A DNA stretch of 64,000 nt from Kitasatospora phosalacinea (GTDB lineage: Bacteria; Actinomycetota; Actinomycetes; Streptomycetales; Streptomycetaceae): the NCBI RefSeq assembly GCF_000716545.1, contig NZ_JNWZ01000003.1, forward strand, positions 1 to 64,000. The letters run 5' to 3'. A program made the translations under genes and the position numbers. Numbering within the stretch: the first letter of the stretch is position 1; each line of letters begins with the position of its first letter. Positions 7,606 through 16,509 of this stretch are shown piece after piece. Below the pieces are notes generated by a model. It saw nothing but the letters and a program-made list of their open reading frames with translations, did not search any database and had not been told where the DNA came from.

Positions 7606-9339
7606 TCAGCCCGCGTCGATCCGGGCCGCCCTGCGCAGCAGCGCCGGGCTGAGCCGGCCGAGCAGCCGGGCGGCCTTCGCCTCGACGGTGACCGGGACGA
7701 CGGGCTTGCGGGTGCGGACGGCGCGGACGATCTCGGCCGCGACCTTCTCCGGGGGGAAGCCGCGGCGGGCGTACAGCTTGGAGACCTTGGCCTGCTTGGC
7801 GGCGAGGGCCTCGTCGTCGAGGCCGGAGAAGGTGGAGGTGCGGGTGATGTTGGTGTTGACGATGCCGGGGCAGATGGTGGAGACGCCGATGCGGTGCGGG
7901 GCGAGTTCGGCGCGCAGGCAGTCGGAGAGCATGAAGACCGCGGACTTGGAGGTGGCGTACGCGGCGAGTCGCTTGGCGGGTAGGTACGCGGCGGCGGAGG
8001 CGAGGTTGACGAGGTGGCCGCCGGTGCCGCGCTCGACCATGAGCCGCCCGAAGGCGCGGCAGCCGTGGATGACGCCCCACAGGTTGACGTCCAGGACGCG
8101 CCGCCACTCCTCCTCGGTGGTCTCCAGGAAGGTGCCGGAGTGGCCGATGCCGGCGTTGTTGACGACCACGTCGGGGACGCCGTGCTCGGCGGCGACCCGC
8201 TCGGCGAAGGCGTCGACGGCCGCGCCGTCGCCGACGTCGACCAGGTAGGCGGCGGCCTTGGCGCCGGAGAGCTCGCACAGTTCGGCGGTGCGCTGCGCGG
8301 CGGGCAGGTCGCGGTCGCAGACCACGACCCGGGCGCCCCGGTCGGCGAAGGCGAGCGCGGTGGCCCGGCCGATGCCGCTGCCGCCACCGGTGACCACGAC
8401 CAGCTCGCCCGTGGCGGAGGGCTCCTGGCGGAGGGCGCCGTGGTCGCGGGCGGTGAACTCGCGCACCATCGCGGCCACCGTGGGGCCCTGCTCCAGCAGC
8501 GCGGACCAGTGGGTGGCGTTCAGGGTGCGCCGGGTGAGCCGGGGCACCCAGCGCTCCAGGCCCTCGGAGAGGAAGTCGCAGACGTAGCGGTCGCGTTGCA
8601 GGGTGACCAGCTGCACCGGCACCTCGGTGTACCGCTCGCGCGGGGCCCGGACCCGGGGGCTCATGTTGGCCCGGTACAGCTCGATGCCGTGCACGGCGTC
8701 CTGGGCGAGGGTGGCCTGCGGGTGGCCGGGGCGGGTGCGGACGGCCTCCAGGTCGCGCAGCACGCGGGGCCACAGCCGGGCCAGGCCGAGCCGCCAGGCG
8801 GCGGGGGCGAGGACGGGCAGTTGGAACAGCGCGATGTACCAGGAGTGGGCGCCCTGGCGCAGCAGCTGGGCCAGGTGCCGGGGGGTGGGGCGGCGCAGCC
8901 GGTGCCTGATCCAGTACCCCATGTGGTCCAGGCACGGGCCGGACATCGTGGTGTAGGAGGCGATCCGCCGGTACGCGCCGGGCGTGGTGACGGCCTCCCA
9001 GGACTGGACGCTGCCCCAGTCGTGGGCTACCACGTGCACCGGGCGGTCGGGGCTGACGGCGTCGGCGACGGCGTACAGGTCCTGTCCGAGCAGTTCGAGC
9101 CGGTAGTCCTCGCGGGCGGCGGGCACCCCGGAGGCGCCGGAGCCGCGGGTGTCGTAGCGCACCACGTGGTGGTCGGCGGCCAGGTCGGCGGCGACGTCGT
9201 CCCAGACCGAGTGGTCGTCGGGGTAGCCGTGCACCAGGATCACCGTCGGGTCGGCCGGGTCGCCCTGCTCGTACACGGCGAGGGCGAGGCCCCCGGAGTC
9301 GACGGTGCGTCGGCGGGTCCCGTTGCTGCGGCCGGTCAT
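7606..9339 (-). CDS. Alpha/beta hydrolase (epoxide-hydrolase-like) fused to short-chain dehydrogenase, EphD-like
   Basis: The product has 577 residues in two domains. Residues about 12-290 are an alpha/beta hydrolase with the oxyanion HGYPD, nucleophile Asp in VHVVAHDWGS and a likely base His in NATHWS. Residues about 305-577 are a classical SDR with TGGGSGIGRA, NNAGIG and YATSKSA (catalytic Tyr and Lys). This arrangement is known from mycobacterial EphD, where the hydrolase domain acts on epoxides and the SDR domain on lipid-type substrates. Streptomycetes lack mycolic acids, so the substrate must differ. AGGAGGACGC precedes the ATG. The start overlaps the stop of the M24 gene by 4 bases (ATGA), showing translational coupling. 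Both active sites look complete. Confidence 0.9.
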   Translation of the reverse strand: MTGRSNGTRRRTVDSGGLALAVYEQGDPADPTVILVHGYPDDHSVWDDVAADLAADHHVVRYDTRGSGASGVPAAREDYRLELLGQDLYAVADAVSPDRPVHVVAHDWGSVQSWEAVTTPGAYRRIASYTTMSGPCLDHMGYWIRHRLRRPTPRHLAQLLRQGAHSWYIALFQLPVLAPAAWRLGLARLWPRVLRDLEAVRTRPGHPQATLAQDAVHGIELYRANMSPRVRAPRERYTEVPVQLVTLQRDRYVCDFLSEGLERWVPRLTRRTLNATHWSALLEQGPTVAAMVREFTARDHGALRQEPSATGELVVVTGGGSGIGRATALAFADRGARVVVCDRDLPAAQRTAELCELSGAKAAAYLVDVGDGAAVDAFAERVAAEHGVPDVVVNNAGIGHSGTFLETTEEEWRRVLDVNLWGVIHGCRAFGRLMVERGTGGHLVNLASAAAYLPAKRLAAYATSKSAVFMLSDCLRAELAPHRIGVSTICPGIVNTNITRTSTFSGLDDEALAAKQAKVSKLYARRGFPPEKVAAEIVRAVRTRKPVVPVTVEAKAARLLGRLSPALLRRAARIDAG

Positions 9340-10178
9340 GCTGCGTCCTCCTGGAGTGCCCAGCGCCGCACGTGCGGCAGGTCGTCGTCGAGCCAGTACG
9401 CGTCCTCGTCGGTGACCACGAGGAGTTCCTCGAACTTGATGCCCACGTCGCGGAAGCCGATGTGCGGCTCGACCGCCCACAGGCCGGGCGTCGGGGCGTG
9501 CCGGGAGGCCCGGCCGCCCGCCCACAGCGGGGAGCGGCCCTCCAGCCGCTCCTTCACCAGTTCGCGTCCGAGGGTCTGCAGCGTACGCACCCCGAAGCCG
9601 AACAGGCTGACGCCGGCCGGGCCGCGGGCGGTGCTCCTGGTCACCTGGTGGCCGATCACCCGGCCCGGGTAGACCTGGTGGCGGTTGTCGTAGCCGTGCG
9701 CGGCGAGTTGGGCGTCGACGGCGGCGTACACCTCGGCGAGGGTGCGGCGGGCCCTGACCTCGCGCAGGATCAGCTCGCGGTAGGTCCGCAGGTCCTTGGC
9801 GAGCAGGTCCCAGACGGGGTTCTCGCCGACCTTGCCGCCGTAGCCGATGTCGGCGGTGTAGCCGTCCACCACGGGCGCGCAGTCCAGCACGTACGGCATG
9901 CCCTCGGCCAGGACGCGGGAGCCGGCGAAGAACTGCAGCGGGGTGTGGAAGTGCCGGAACGCGGTGCGGTCGCCGAACCAGGCGAACGGCACGTGGAAGA
10001 AGTCCCGCACCCCGGCCCGCACCAGGCAGCGGCGCAGTTCGGCGGTGGCCTGTCGCTCGGTGACGCCGGGCTCGATCCAGGCGGCGACCTGCTCGGCGCA
10101 GTGGTAGGCCAGCTGCTGGGCCTCCCGGAACTTCGCCAGGTCCTTCTCGCCGTAGGGGAATCGCGGCTGGTCCGGCAT
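9336..10178 (-). CDS. M24-family metallopeptidase (aminopeptidase P/methionine aminopeptidase fold)
   Basis: The product has 280 residues. The five metal ligands of the pita-bread fold all appear to be present: two Asp in YVLDCAPVVDGYTADIG, a His in RVIGHQV, a Glu in LWAVEPHIG and a Glu in GIKFEELLVV. Members cleave N-terminal residues, often before proline, or act as creatinase-type hydrolases or proteolytically inactive binders. The N-terminal creatinase domain of aminopeptidase P is missing, so the protein is of the short type. It starts one base after the reductase stop and overlaps the EphD-like start by 4 bases, so it belongs to a tight operon. Why a peptidase sits with redox genes is unknown; a non-peptide amidase role is possible. 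Confidence 0.85.
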   Translation of the reverse strand: MPDQPRFPYGEKDLAKFREAQQLAYHCAEQVAAWIEPGVTERQATAELRRCLVRAGVRDFFHVPFAWFGDRTAFRHFHTPLQFFAGSRVLAEGMPYVLDCAPVVDGYTADIGYGGKVGENPVWDLLAKDLRTYRELILREVRARRTLAEVYAAVDAQLAAHGYDNRHQVYPGRVIGHQVTRSTARGPAGVSLFGFGVRTLQTLGRELVKERLEGRSPLWAGGRASRHAPTPGLWAVEPHIGFRDVGIKFEELLVVTDEDAYWLDDDLPHVRRWALQEDAA

Positions 10179-10179
10179 C

Positions 10180-11259
10180 TCACACCTCCAGGACGAGGGT
10201 CTCGCCCTCGGCGGCCCGGGACACGCACGGCAGCACCAGGCCGGCGGCCCGCTGCTCCTCGGTCAGTCGGCGGTCGCGGTGCTCGGGCGTCCCGGCGGAG
10301 ACCTTGAGCACGCACGTCCCGCAGAAGCCCTGCTTGCACGAGTAGGGCAGGTCGGGCCGCAGTTCGCGGGCGACGTCCAGCGCGGAGCGGTCCGCCGGGA
10401 CGGTCAGCGTCGTGTCACCGATCCGGAGGCCGAACGGTCGGCCGTCCCGGACCGGCGCGGCCCCGAAGCGCTCGAAGTGCAGTGCGGCGGCGGGCGAGGC
10501 GGGCAGCGCGCGCTGGACGGCGAGCAGCATCGGCGCGGGCCCGCACACGTAGACGGCGGCGCCCCGGGGGGCGTGCGCGAGCAGTTCGGCCGCGTCGGGG
10601 ACGCCGTGCTCGTCGTCGGTGCGCACGTGCACCCGGGCCGGGTCGAGCGCGGTCAGCTCGGCGGTGAACGGGAGCGCGGCGGCGGTGCGGCCGGTGTGCA
10701 CCAACCGCCAGTCGAGCCCTGCCCGTTGGGCGGCCCGGGCCATCGGGAGCAGCGGCGTGACGCCGATGCCGCCGGCCAGGAACAGCACCCTCTCCTCCCC
10801 GCAGAAGGCGAAGCCGTTGCGCGGGCGGCGCACCCGCAGGCGCACGCCCACGTGCAGCGCGTCGTGCACCTCGACGGAGCCGCCGCCGCCGTCGGCGATC
10901 CGGCGCACCGCGATCCGGTAGACGTGCCGGTCGGCCGGGTCCCCGCACAGCGAGTAGTGGCGCTCCCGCCCGGACGGCAGGGTCAGCACGATCCGCGCCC
11001 CGGGCTGCCAGGGCGGCAGCGCCCCGCCGGAGGGGTCGCCCAGCCGCAGCTCCACCACGTCCTCGGCGACCACCCGGTGCGAGACCACCACCAGGTACAG
11101 CGGCGGCACCCCCCGCGCCTCGCCCCGACGCGGGCTGCGCCGCAGCCCGGGTCGGCCCAGCGCGGGGCCGTACCAGTCGCCGAAGGCGGTCAGCCGGGCG
11201 AAGAACCGGTCTGCGCGCGGGCGTCCGTAGAGGTCGGGGGGCGGCGTTTCGAGATCCAT
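10180..11259 (-). CDS. PDR/VanB-type ferredoxin reductase with C-terminal [2Fe-2S] domain
   Basis: The product has 359 residues. The flavin domain at about 55-155 has RHYSLCGDP, the FNR-type flavin-binding turn. The NAD(P) domain at about 160-265 has LFLAGGIGVTPLLPMA and VYVCGPAPML. The C-terminal plant-type ferredoxin at about 275-359 has CKQGFCGTC and a fourth Cys in LPCVSRA. The enzyme would carry electrons from NAD(P)H through flavin and the iron-sulfur cluster to an oxygenase or desaturase. The neighbouring di-iron PF10118-type protein upstream is a natural candidate acceptor; this is inference. The N-terminal 50 residues are an extra segment. The reading starts at ATG 11259 with GGAG 8 bases before it. 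Confidence 0.9.
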   Translation of the reverse strand: MDLETPPPDLYGRPRADRFFARLTAFGDWYGPALGRPGLRRSPRRGEARGVPPLYLVVVSHRVVAEDVVELRLGDPSGGALPPWQPGARIVLTLPSGRERHYSLCGDPADRHVYRIAVRRIADGGGGSVEVHDALHVGVRLRVRRPRNGFAFCGEERVLFLAGGIGVTPLLPMARAAQRAGLDWRLVHTGRTAAALPFTAELTALDPARVHVRTDDEHGVPDAAELLAHAPRGAAVYVCGPAPMLLAVQRALPASPAAALHFERFGAAPVRDGRPFGLRIGDTTLTVPADRSALDVARELRPDLPYSCKQGFCGTCVLKVSAGTPEHRDRRLTEEQRAAGLVLPCVSRAAEGETLVLEV

Positions 11260-11497
11260 GGGGTCGGCTCCAAGTGGCGTTCGCGCCGGTCGGGAGGGCG
11301 GGGAACCGCGCGAGGGGAACGGGACGCGGGCAGGGTCCTTGCACGGAGGGGCGGTTGCAGGTGGGCGGGGCCCCTGGGGGGTGGGACGCTCCGCGCGGGC
11401 CACGGACGGGATGCGGGTTCCGGGCAGGCCGGATCTTTCCGAGGTCCCGTTCCCCCTCGCGCAGCTCCCCGCCCCCCGGTTTCGCGTCCCGCCCGGC

Positions 11498-12391
11498 TCA
11501 GTGCGTCGCGGCGGCCCGGGCGGCGGGCGACTTCGCGAGGTAGGCGAGGGCCTGCGAGGAGCTGCCCTCGCGGGTGGGGTGGTAGCCGGGGCCGAGATAG
11601 CGGGCGGCGGAGCGCAGGAAGCGCCCCGGCTCGGGGAGCAGGCCGCGCCGCGCGGCACGCCGGGCCTCGCGCCAGGTGGGGACGAGGCGGCCCTCCAGGG
11701 TGGGGTCGGCGGCGAGCATGAAGCGGGCGCCGCGGACCCACAGGTGGACCAGGAGCGGGCCGGAGACGAACATGCCCCGGACGCGGCGCAGGTAGCCGGG
11801 GTCGAGGTGGCGCATCAGGTCGAAGGCGACGCTGCGGTGCTCGACCTCCTCGGCGCCGTGCCAGCGCAGCAGGTCGAGCATGGTGGGGTCGGCCTCGGCG
11901 CGGTCGAGGCCGGGCGAGTTGAGGGCCCAGTCGCCGAGGAAGGCGGTGAAGTGCTCGATCGCGGCGACGAAGGCGACCCGTTCGATGGTGTTCTCGCGGC
12001 GCTGGCGGGCGGTCAGTCCGGGCTTGTCGCCGAGGACGCGGCGGAACAGCCAGCTGATCTGCCGGACGTAGGGGCGGGGGTCGAGGCCCTGGCCGAGCAG
12101 GTGGTCGAGCACCTCCTGGTGGGCCTCGGCGTGGATCGCCTCCTGCCCGATGAAGCCGAGCACCTCCTCGCGCAGCTGCTCGTCCCGGATCAGCGGCAGC
12201 GCGTCCTTGAACACCTTGACGAACCACCGCTCGCCCTCGGGCAGCAGCAGGTGCAGGACGTTGATGGTGTGGGTGGCCATCGGCTCGTCGGGGATCCAGT
12301 GCAGGGGCAGCTCGGACCAGTCGAAGTGCACGTCGCGCGGTTCGAGCACCAGGCTGTCGTGCACGGTGACGGGCGGGGTGGGGCGGGGCAT
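11498..12391 (-). CDS. Metal-dependent hydrolase-type di-iron protein (PF10118-like)
   Basis: The product has 297 residues, mostly helical. The ferritin-like metal motifs are visible: GQEAIHAEAHQ near residue 95, IEHFTAFLGDW near 150 and EEVEHRSVAFDL near 190. Each supplies Glu/His pairs expected for a di-iron site. The family is annotated as predicted metal-dependent hydrolases, but di-iron oxygenase chemistry is equally likely. The partner reductase gene follows after a 238-base gap on the same strand, then the M24 and EphD-like genes. GGAGG precedes the ATG at 12391. The gap before the reductase means the two may have separate promoters. Confidence 0.85.
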   Translation of the reverse strand: MPRPTPPVTVHDSLVLEPRDVHFDWSELPLHWIPDEPMATHTINVLHLLLPEGERWFVKVFKDALPLIRDEQLREEVLGFIGQEAIHAEAHQEVLDHLLGQGLDPRPYVRQISWLFRRVLGDKPGLTARQRRENTIERVAFVAAIEHFTAFLGDWALNSPGLDRAEADPTMLDLLRWHGAEEVEHRSVAFDLMRHLDPGYLRRVRGMFVSGPLLVHLWVRGARFMLAADPTLEGRLVPTWREARRAARRGLLPEPGRFLRSAARYLGPGYHPTREGSSSQALAYLAKSPAARAAATH

Positions 12392-12715
12392 GGGGGTGCC
12401 TCCTGACGCGCGGCGGACGGGTGGGGCGGGCCGGGGCGGACCCGGTGGGCACACCGGCAAACTACTCGCGGGTAGCGGGCCCGACAAGGGGTTCGACCAC
12501 TCTTATCGACATCGAGTCTAATAAGCCGCCCGATCGGGTGACCCCGCCCCGCGAATCCGCTTGTCCCCACGGCCGCGAACCGTCAGTGTGGGTCCCGTGC
12601 CGGGGAGACCGAAGCGCGGGCGCGGGCAGGACGAGGGGCGCCGCCGCCACGTCCGCCCCGCGAACCACCGGGCCGGCCGGCCGGCGCCGCCCGACGACGA
12701 CCCCCTGGAATCCCG
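12392..12715. other. Divergent intergenic region with a low-GC palindrome
   Basis: This 324-base gap separates the minus-strand di-iron gene from the plus-strand PNPOx gene. It holds one clearly AT-rich patch near 12495-12530, unusual in this genome, which contains the palindrome listed separately. The rest has no coding signature. A run of weak ORF on the plus strand up to 12715 has no start or codon bias and is not called. Confidence 0.5.
12502..12525. promoter_or_regulatory. Imperfect palindrome, likely operator of the di-iron/reductase cluster
   Basis: On the plus strand the arms are CTTATCGAC and GTCTAATAAG around a short ATCGA centre. The arms are complementary with one bulged base. 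Its position 110 bases upstream of the di-iron gene, in the only AT-rich patch of the gap, fits a repressor operator of TetR or GntR type. No regulator gene is adjacent, so the partner is unknown. Confidence 0.45.
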
Positions 12716-13258
12716 ATGACCGACACCCCCTCCCCCCTCGTCCGCGCCCTGCTCGCCCACCCGGTGCTGGCCGCCCCCGCCTACCCGCCGCCGGACCACG
12801 GGCCCACCGACCCCGCCGAGCTGTTCACCGCCTGGCTGCTGGACGCCCTGGCCGCCGGCGCCCCGGACGCCCAGGTGCTGACGCTCTCCACCGTCGACGC
12901 CGAGGGCCGCCCGGACGCCCGGGTGCTCGTCCTGCGGGACGTCGAACTCCCCGCCGCCGCTTGGCACTTCTGGACCGAACCCGACTCCCCCAAGGCCCGC
13001 CAGCTCGCCGCCCGCCCCGACGCCGCCCTCACCGCCTACTGGCCCGCCCAGGGCCGCCAAGTCCGCCTGCGCGGCCCGGTCCGCCCCTCCCCCGGCTGCA
13101 CCACCCCCTCCCCCGCCCTGCACTGCTACGCCCTGCACGCCGCCCAGGCCGAGTTCTGGCAGGCCTCCCCCGACCGCCACCACCTGCGCCGCCGCCACAC
13201 CCGCACCGCCGGCGGCTGGACGGACACCGGCTGGACCGACACCCGCCTGCCCGGCTGA
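12716..13258 (+). CDS. Pyridoxamine 5'-phosphate oxidase-like flavoprotein, shortened
   Basis: The product has 180 residues. It follows the PdxH pattern: a split-barrel start with TLSTVDAEGRPDARVLVLRDV (FMN-binding region), FWTEPDSPKARQLAARPDAALTAYW and VRLRGPV. The C-terminal part reads AEFWQASPDRHHLRRRH, matching the substrate and dimer region of PdxH. The segment between (about residues 122-140) is shorter than in PdxH and lacks the usual SxAxxxSxQS part, so the true substrate may not be pyridoxine phosphate. Members reduce or oxidise small substrates with FMN or F420. Gene ends 7 bases before the convergent esterase stop. Confidence 0.8.
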   Translation: MTDTPSPLVRALLAHPVLAAPAYPPPDHGPTDPAELFTAWLLDALAAGAPDAQVLTLSTVDAEGRPDARVLVLRDVELPAAAWHFWTEPDSPKARQLAARPDAALTAYWPAQGRQVRLRGPVRPSPGCTTPSPALHCYALHAAQAEFWQASPDRHHLRRRHTRTAGGWTDTGWTDTRLPG

Positions 13259-13264
13259 TCCGTC

Positions 13265-14266
13265 TCAGGCGGCGCAGCCGAGCAGCCGGCGCAGCCAGTC
13301 CGTCCGGGCCGCGGTCGCCGTGCGGCTGAGGGCGGACCGCGGGGCGAGGGTGTCGAAGCCGTGGCAGGCGCCGGGCCAGACGTGGAGTTCGGCGTGGCCG
13401 CCGGCGCGCCACAGGGCGTCGGCGTAGGCGGTGACCTCGTCGCGGAAGGTCTCGGCGGAGCCGACCTCCAGGTAGGCGGGTGGGAGGCCGGAGAGGTCGC
13501 GGGAGCGGGCGGGGGCGGCGTAGGGCGGGAGGTCGGGGGTGCCGTGCAGCGGGCCGAGGGCGGCCCGCCAGGCGGTGGTGTTGGAGACGGCGTCCCAGGT
13601 GTCGTGGCCGGCGGCCTGCCGGGCGGAGGCGGTGGCGCCGCGGTCGTCCAGCATCGGGCTGAGCAGGAGTTGGCCGAGCGGCGCCGGGTCGCCCCCGTCG
13701 CGCAGCAGCAGGGCGAGCGCGGCGGCCAGCCCGCCGCCGGCGCTCTTGCCGGCGAGCACGATCCGCCCGGGGTCGATCCGCAGCCGCCCGGCGTGCGCGG
13801 CGGCCCAGCGCAGGGCGGTGCGGCAGGCGTGCAGCGGGGCCGGGTAGCGGGCGGCGGGGGCGAGCGGGTACTCGACGGAGAGCACGGTCAGCCCGAGCGG
13901 CCGTGCCAACTCCCGCAGCACGCGCGGCAGTACGGCGTACGCGTTGCCGCCGATCAGGCCGCCGCCGTGCAGGTACAGCAGGGCGGGCAGCGCGCCGTCC
14001 GCTCCGGCCGGGCGGCCGGAGACCACGGTGACCCCGTCCGCGTCGTGCTCGGCCGCCTCGAACCTTCCGCCGTCGGCGAGTTGGCGCAGCGTCGGTCTCG
14101 GCCGCCGGGCGGCGTCCCGCCGCTGCCACCGCGCCAGCCCGTCGGGGGTCAGCGGGGCGGGCACCCCGCCGCGGGCGGCCAGCGCGGCCGCCGACTCGCG
14201 GTCCAGGTAGGGCGCCCGCAGGTCGGGGTGGGGCGGCGCGCACGGGGGCGGCGGGTCTTCGGGCAC
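13265..14266 (-). CDS. Alpha/beta hydrolase, hormone-sensitive-lipase family esterase
   Basis: The product has 333 residues. The HSL signature is plain: YLHGGGLIGG (oxyanion hole), GKSAGGG (nucleophile Ser), an acid Asp in the FRDEVTAYADAL stretch and a His in WPGACHGFD. Such enzymes hydrolyse short acyl esters in the cytoplasm. The start is taken as GTG 14266, the first start after the upstream in-frame region that continues into the helR frame; no strong ribosome-binding site is seen, so the true start could be a little further in. It follows helR on the same strand by 83 bases. Confidence 0.85.
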   Translation of the reverse strand: MPEDPPPPCAPPHPDLRAPYLDRESAAALAARGGVPAPLTPDGLARWQRRDAARRPRPTLRQLADGGRFEAAEHDADGVTVVSGRPAGADGALPALLYLHGGGLIGGNAYAVLPRVLRELARPLGLTVLSVEYPLAPAARYPAPLHACRTALRWAAAHAGRLRIDPGRIVLAGKSAGGGLAAALALLLRDGGDPAPLGQLLLSPMLDDRGATASARQAAGHDTWDAVSNTTAWRAALGPLHGTPDLPPYAAPARSRDLSGLPPAYLEVGSAETFRDEVTAYADALWRAGGHAELHVWPGACHGFDTLAPRSALSRTATAARTDWLRRLLGCAA

Positions 14267-14349
14267 GGGGTCGAGTATGCGCGAACCGGCCGCCGCCCGC
14301 AGGGGGTTGCGGGTGGCGGCCGGGCGGGGAGCGGCCGGGCGGGGAACGG

Positions 14350-16509
14350 TCAGCGCAGGATCGCCAGCTGCCCGGTGGCGCGGGTCATCGCGACGTAGCG
14401 GTCCACGGCGCCCTCGATGCCGTCGCCGAACGCCTCCGGGTCGATGATCACCACCAGGTCGAACTCCAGCCCCTTGACCAGTTCGGGGCTGAGCGAGCGG
14501 ACCCGGGGCAGGCCGGGGAAGAGCGGGTCGCCGATCACGCAGGCGGTGCCCTCGGGGTGCTCGGCCAGCCAGGTCTCCAGCAGCGCGTCGCGTTCGGCGC
14601 GGGCGCCGTGGTGGACGGGCACTCCGCTGCGCCGGATCGAGGTGGGGACGTTGGCGTCGGGCAGCGCGGCCCGGATGACCGGCTCGGCCTCGGCCATCAC
14701 CTCTTCGGGGGTGCGGTAGTTGACGGTCAGCGAGGTGAGGGTGACCCGGTCCAGGCCGGCCCGCTCCAGGCGTTCCGTCCAGGACTCGGTGAAGCCGTGC
14801 CTGGCCTGGGCGCGGTCGCCGACGATGGTGAAGGAGCGGGAGGGGCAGCGGGCGATCAGCATCTGCCACTCGGCGTCGGTGAGTTCCTGCGCCTCGTCGA
14901 CCACGATGTGGGCGAACGGCCCGGCCAGCAGGTCGGGGTCGACGGGCTCGGTCTCGGTGTGGTCGATCAGCGCGTCGCGCAGGTCGGCGCCGCGCAGCAT
15001 GGCGACCGCGCCCTCGCTGTCGTAGTCGGCGTTCAGCAGGTGGTCGACGACGCCGTCCATCATCTCGCGTTCGGCGGCCAGCCGGGCCCGGTGGGCGCGC
15101 TCGCGGCGGTCGGCGTCGGTGTCGCCGAGGCGGCGGCGGGCGGCGTCCAGCAGCGGCAGGTCGGAGAGCGTCCAGGCGGCGGGGTCGGTGCGCTGCAGGG
15201 CGCGGATCTCCTCGCGGCCGAGCCAGGGCGCGCACAGCCGCAGGTAGGCGGGGACGGTCCACAGGTCGCCGACCAGGTCGGTGGGCTCCAGGATCGGCCA
15301 GGCGCGGCGCAGCGCGCCGAGCAGTTCGGGGTCGCGGCGCAGTTCGCGGCGGAGCACCTCGGGCGAGATGCCGTCCTCGTCGTCGAAGGAGTCGGCGTTC
15401 TTGTCGAGCAGGATGGTGATCAGTTCGTCGAGGATCTGCTGGCGGGCCTCGTTGTGCGGGGTGCCGGGGCCGGGGGCGGCGAACGCCTCGGACCAGTCCT
15501 CCGGGTCGATCCACAGCTCGTACCACTCGGTGGAGAGCTTGCGGCCCTCGGCGGGCGGCTCCTCGTACACGGCGACGGCCTTCTCGATGGCGCGCACCAT
15601 GCCGGCGGCGGCCTTGAGCCGGGCCACCTCGGGGTCGGGCTCGGGCTCGACGGCGGCGCCCTCGGGCAGCAGGTCGCGCAGGGTGCAGGTCTGCACGCCC
15701 TCCTCGCCGAGGCTGGGCAGCACGTCGGAGACGTACGCCAGGTACGGCTGGTGCGGGCCGACGAACAGGACGCGGCCCTTGCGGTGGCCCAGCCGCGGGT
15801 CGGAGTACAGCAGGTGGGCGGTGCGGTGCAGGGCGACGACGGTCTTGCCGGTGCCGGGGCCGCCGTCGACGACCAGGGCGCCGCGCGAGCCGGCCCGGAT
15901 GATGGCGTCCTGGTCGGCCTGGATGGTGGCCAGCACGTCGCGCATCCGCTCGGAGCGGGAGCTGCCCAGGCTGGCGATGAACGCGGACTGGTCGTCCAGC
16001 GCGGCGTGGCCCTCGAGGCCGTCGGCGGTGAACACCTCGTCCCAGTAGTCGCCGACCCGGCCGCGCTGCCAGCGGTAGCGGCGGCGGCTGACCAGGCCCA
16101 TCGGGTTGGCGTGGGTGGCGGCGAAGAAGGGTTCGGCGGCGGGCGAGCGCCAGTCGACCAGCAGGCGGCGCCCGTCGGCGTCGGCGAGGCCGAGGCGGCC
16201 GATGTAGACGGGCTCGGGGTCGTCGGCGCGGACGATCCGGCCCAGGCACAGGTCGTGGCCGAACCGGCTGAGGGTGCGCAGCCGGGCGGAGAGCTGGTGC
16301 ACCTCGTTGTCGCGGTCCATCGCCGCCTGCCCGGCCCCGCCAGGGCTGCGGCGCACCTGCTCCAGGCGCGCGGTCAGCTCCGCGGTGTCCCGGCGCAGGG
16401 TGTCGGCGACCTCGGCGAAGTGCCGGTCGTCGGCGGCGATCAGGGCCGGGTCCGCCTTGGCGGCGAGCCGCTCGGGGAGGTCGAAGGCGCTGGTCGTCGG
16501 CTGGTTCAT
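14350..16509 (-). CDS. helR: RNA polymerase recycling helicase-like ATPase HelR (rifamycin protection)
   Basis: The product has 719 residues. UvrD/HelD-type motifs appear in order: GGPGTGKTVVALHR (Walker A) near residue 215, HIVVDEAQELTD (Walker B/DEAQ) near 545, VNYRTPEE near 615 and AMTRATGQLAIL at the C-terminus. The N-terminal coiled region (residues 1-70) would enter the RNA polymerase secondary channel. HelR proteins displace rifamycins from RNA polymerase and rescue stalled complexes in Streptomyces venezuelae and Mycobacterium abscessus (established knowledge). The assignment to HelR rather than plain HelD rests on the N-terminal pattern and on the palindrome 122 bases upstream that matches the rifamycin-associated element. 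ATG 16509 follows CGGAGT. Expression is probably rifamycin-inducible. Confidence 0.88.
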   Translation of the reverse strand: MNQPTTSAFDLPERLAAKADPALIAADDRHFAEVADTLRRDTAELTARLEQVRRSPGGAGQAAMDRDNEVHQLSARLRTLSRFGHDLCLGRIVRADDPEPVYIGRLGLADADGRRLLVDWRSPAAEPFFAATHANPMGLVSRRRYRWQRGRVGDYWDEVFTADGLEGHAALDDQSAFIASLGSSRSERMRDVLATIQADQDAIIRAGSRGALVVDGGPGTGKTVVALHRTAHLLYSDPRLGHRKGRVLFVGPHQPYLAYVSDVLPSLGEEGVQTCTLRDLLPEGAAVEPEPDPEVARLKAAAGMVRAIEKAVAVYEEPPAEGRKLSTEWYELWIDPEDWSEAFAAPGPGTPHNEARQQILDELITILLDKNADSFDDEDGISPEVLRRELRRDPELLGALRRAWPILEPTDLVGDLWTVPAYLRLCAPWLGREEIRALQRTDPAAWTLSDLPLLDAARRRLGDTDADRRERAHRARLAAEREMMDGVVDHLLNADYDSEGAVAMLRGADLRDALIDHTETEPVDPDLLAGPFAHIVVDEAQELTDAEWQMLIARCPSRSFTIVGDRAQARHGFTESWTERLERAGLDRVTLTSLTVNYRTPEEVMAEAEPVIRAALPDANVPTSIRRSGVPVHHGARAERDALLETWLAEHPEGTACVIGDPLFPGLPRVRSLSPELVKGLEFDLVVIIDPEAFGDGIEGAVDRYVAMTRATGQLAILR

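Noticed and set aside
13265..16249. 994-codon frame suggesting a helicase-esterase fusion
   Set aside because: The part upstream of 14266 is a shadow frame of helR; the esterase is a separate gene.
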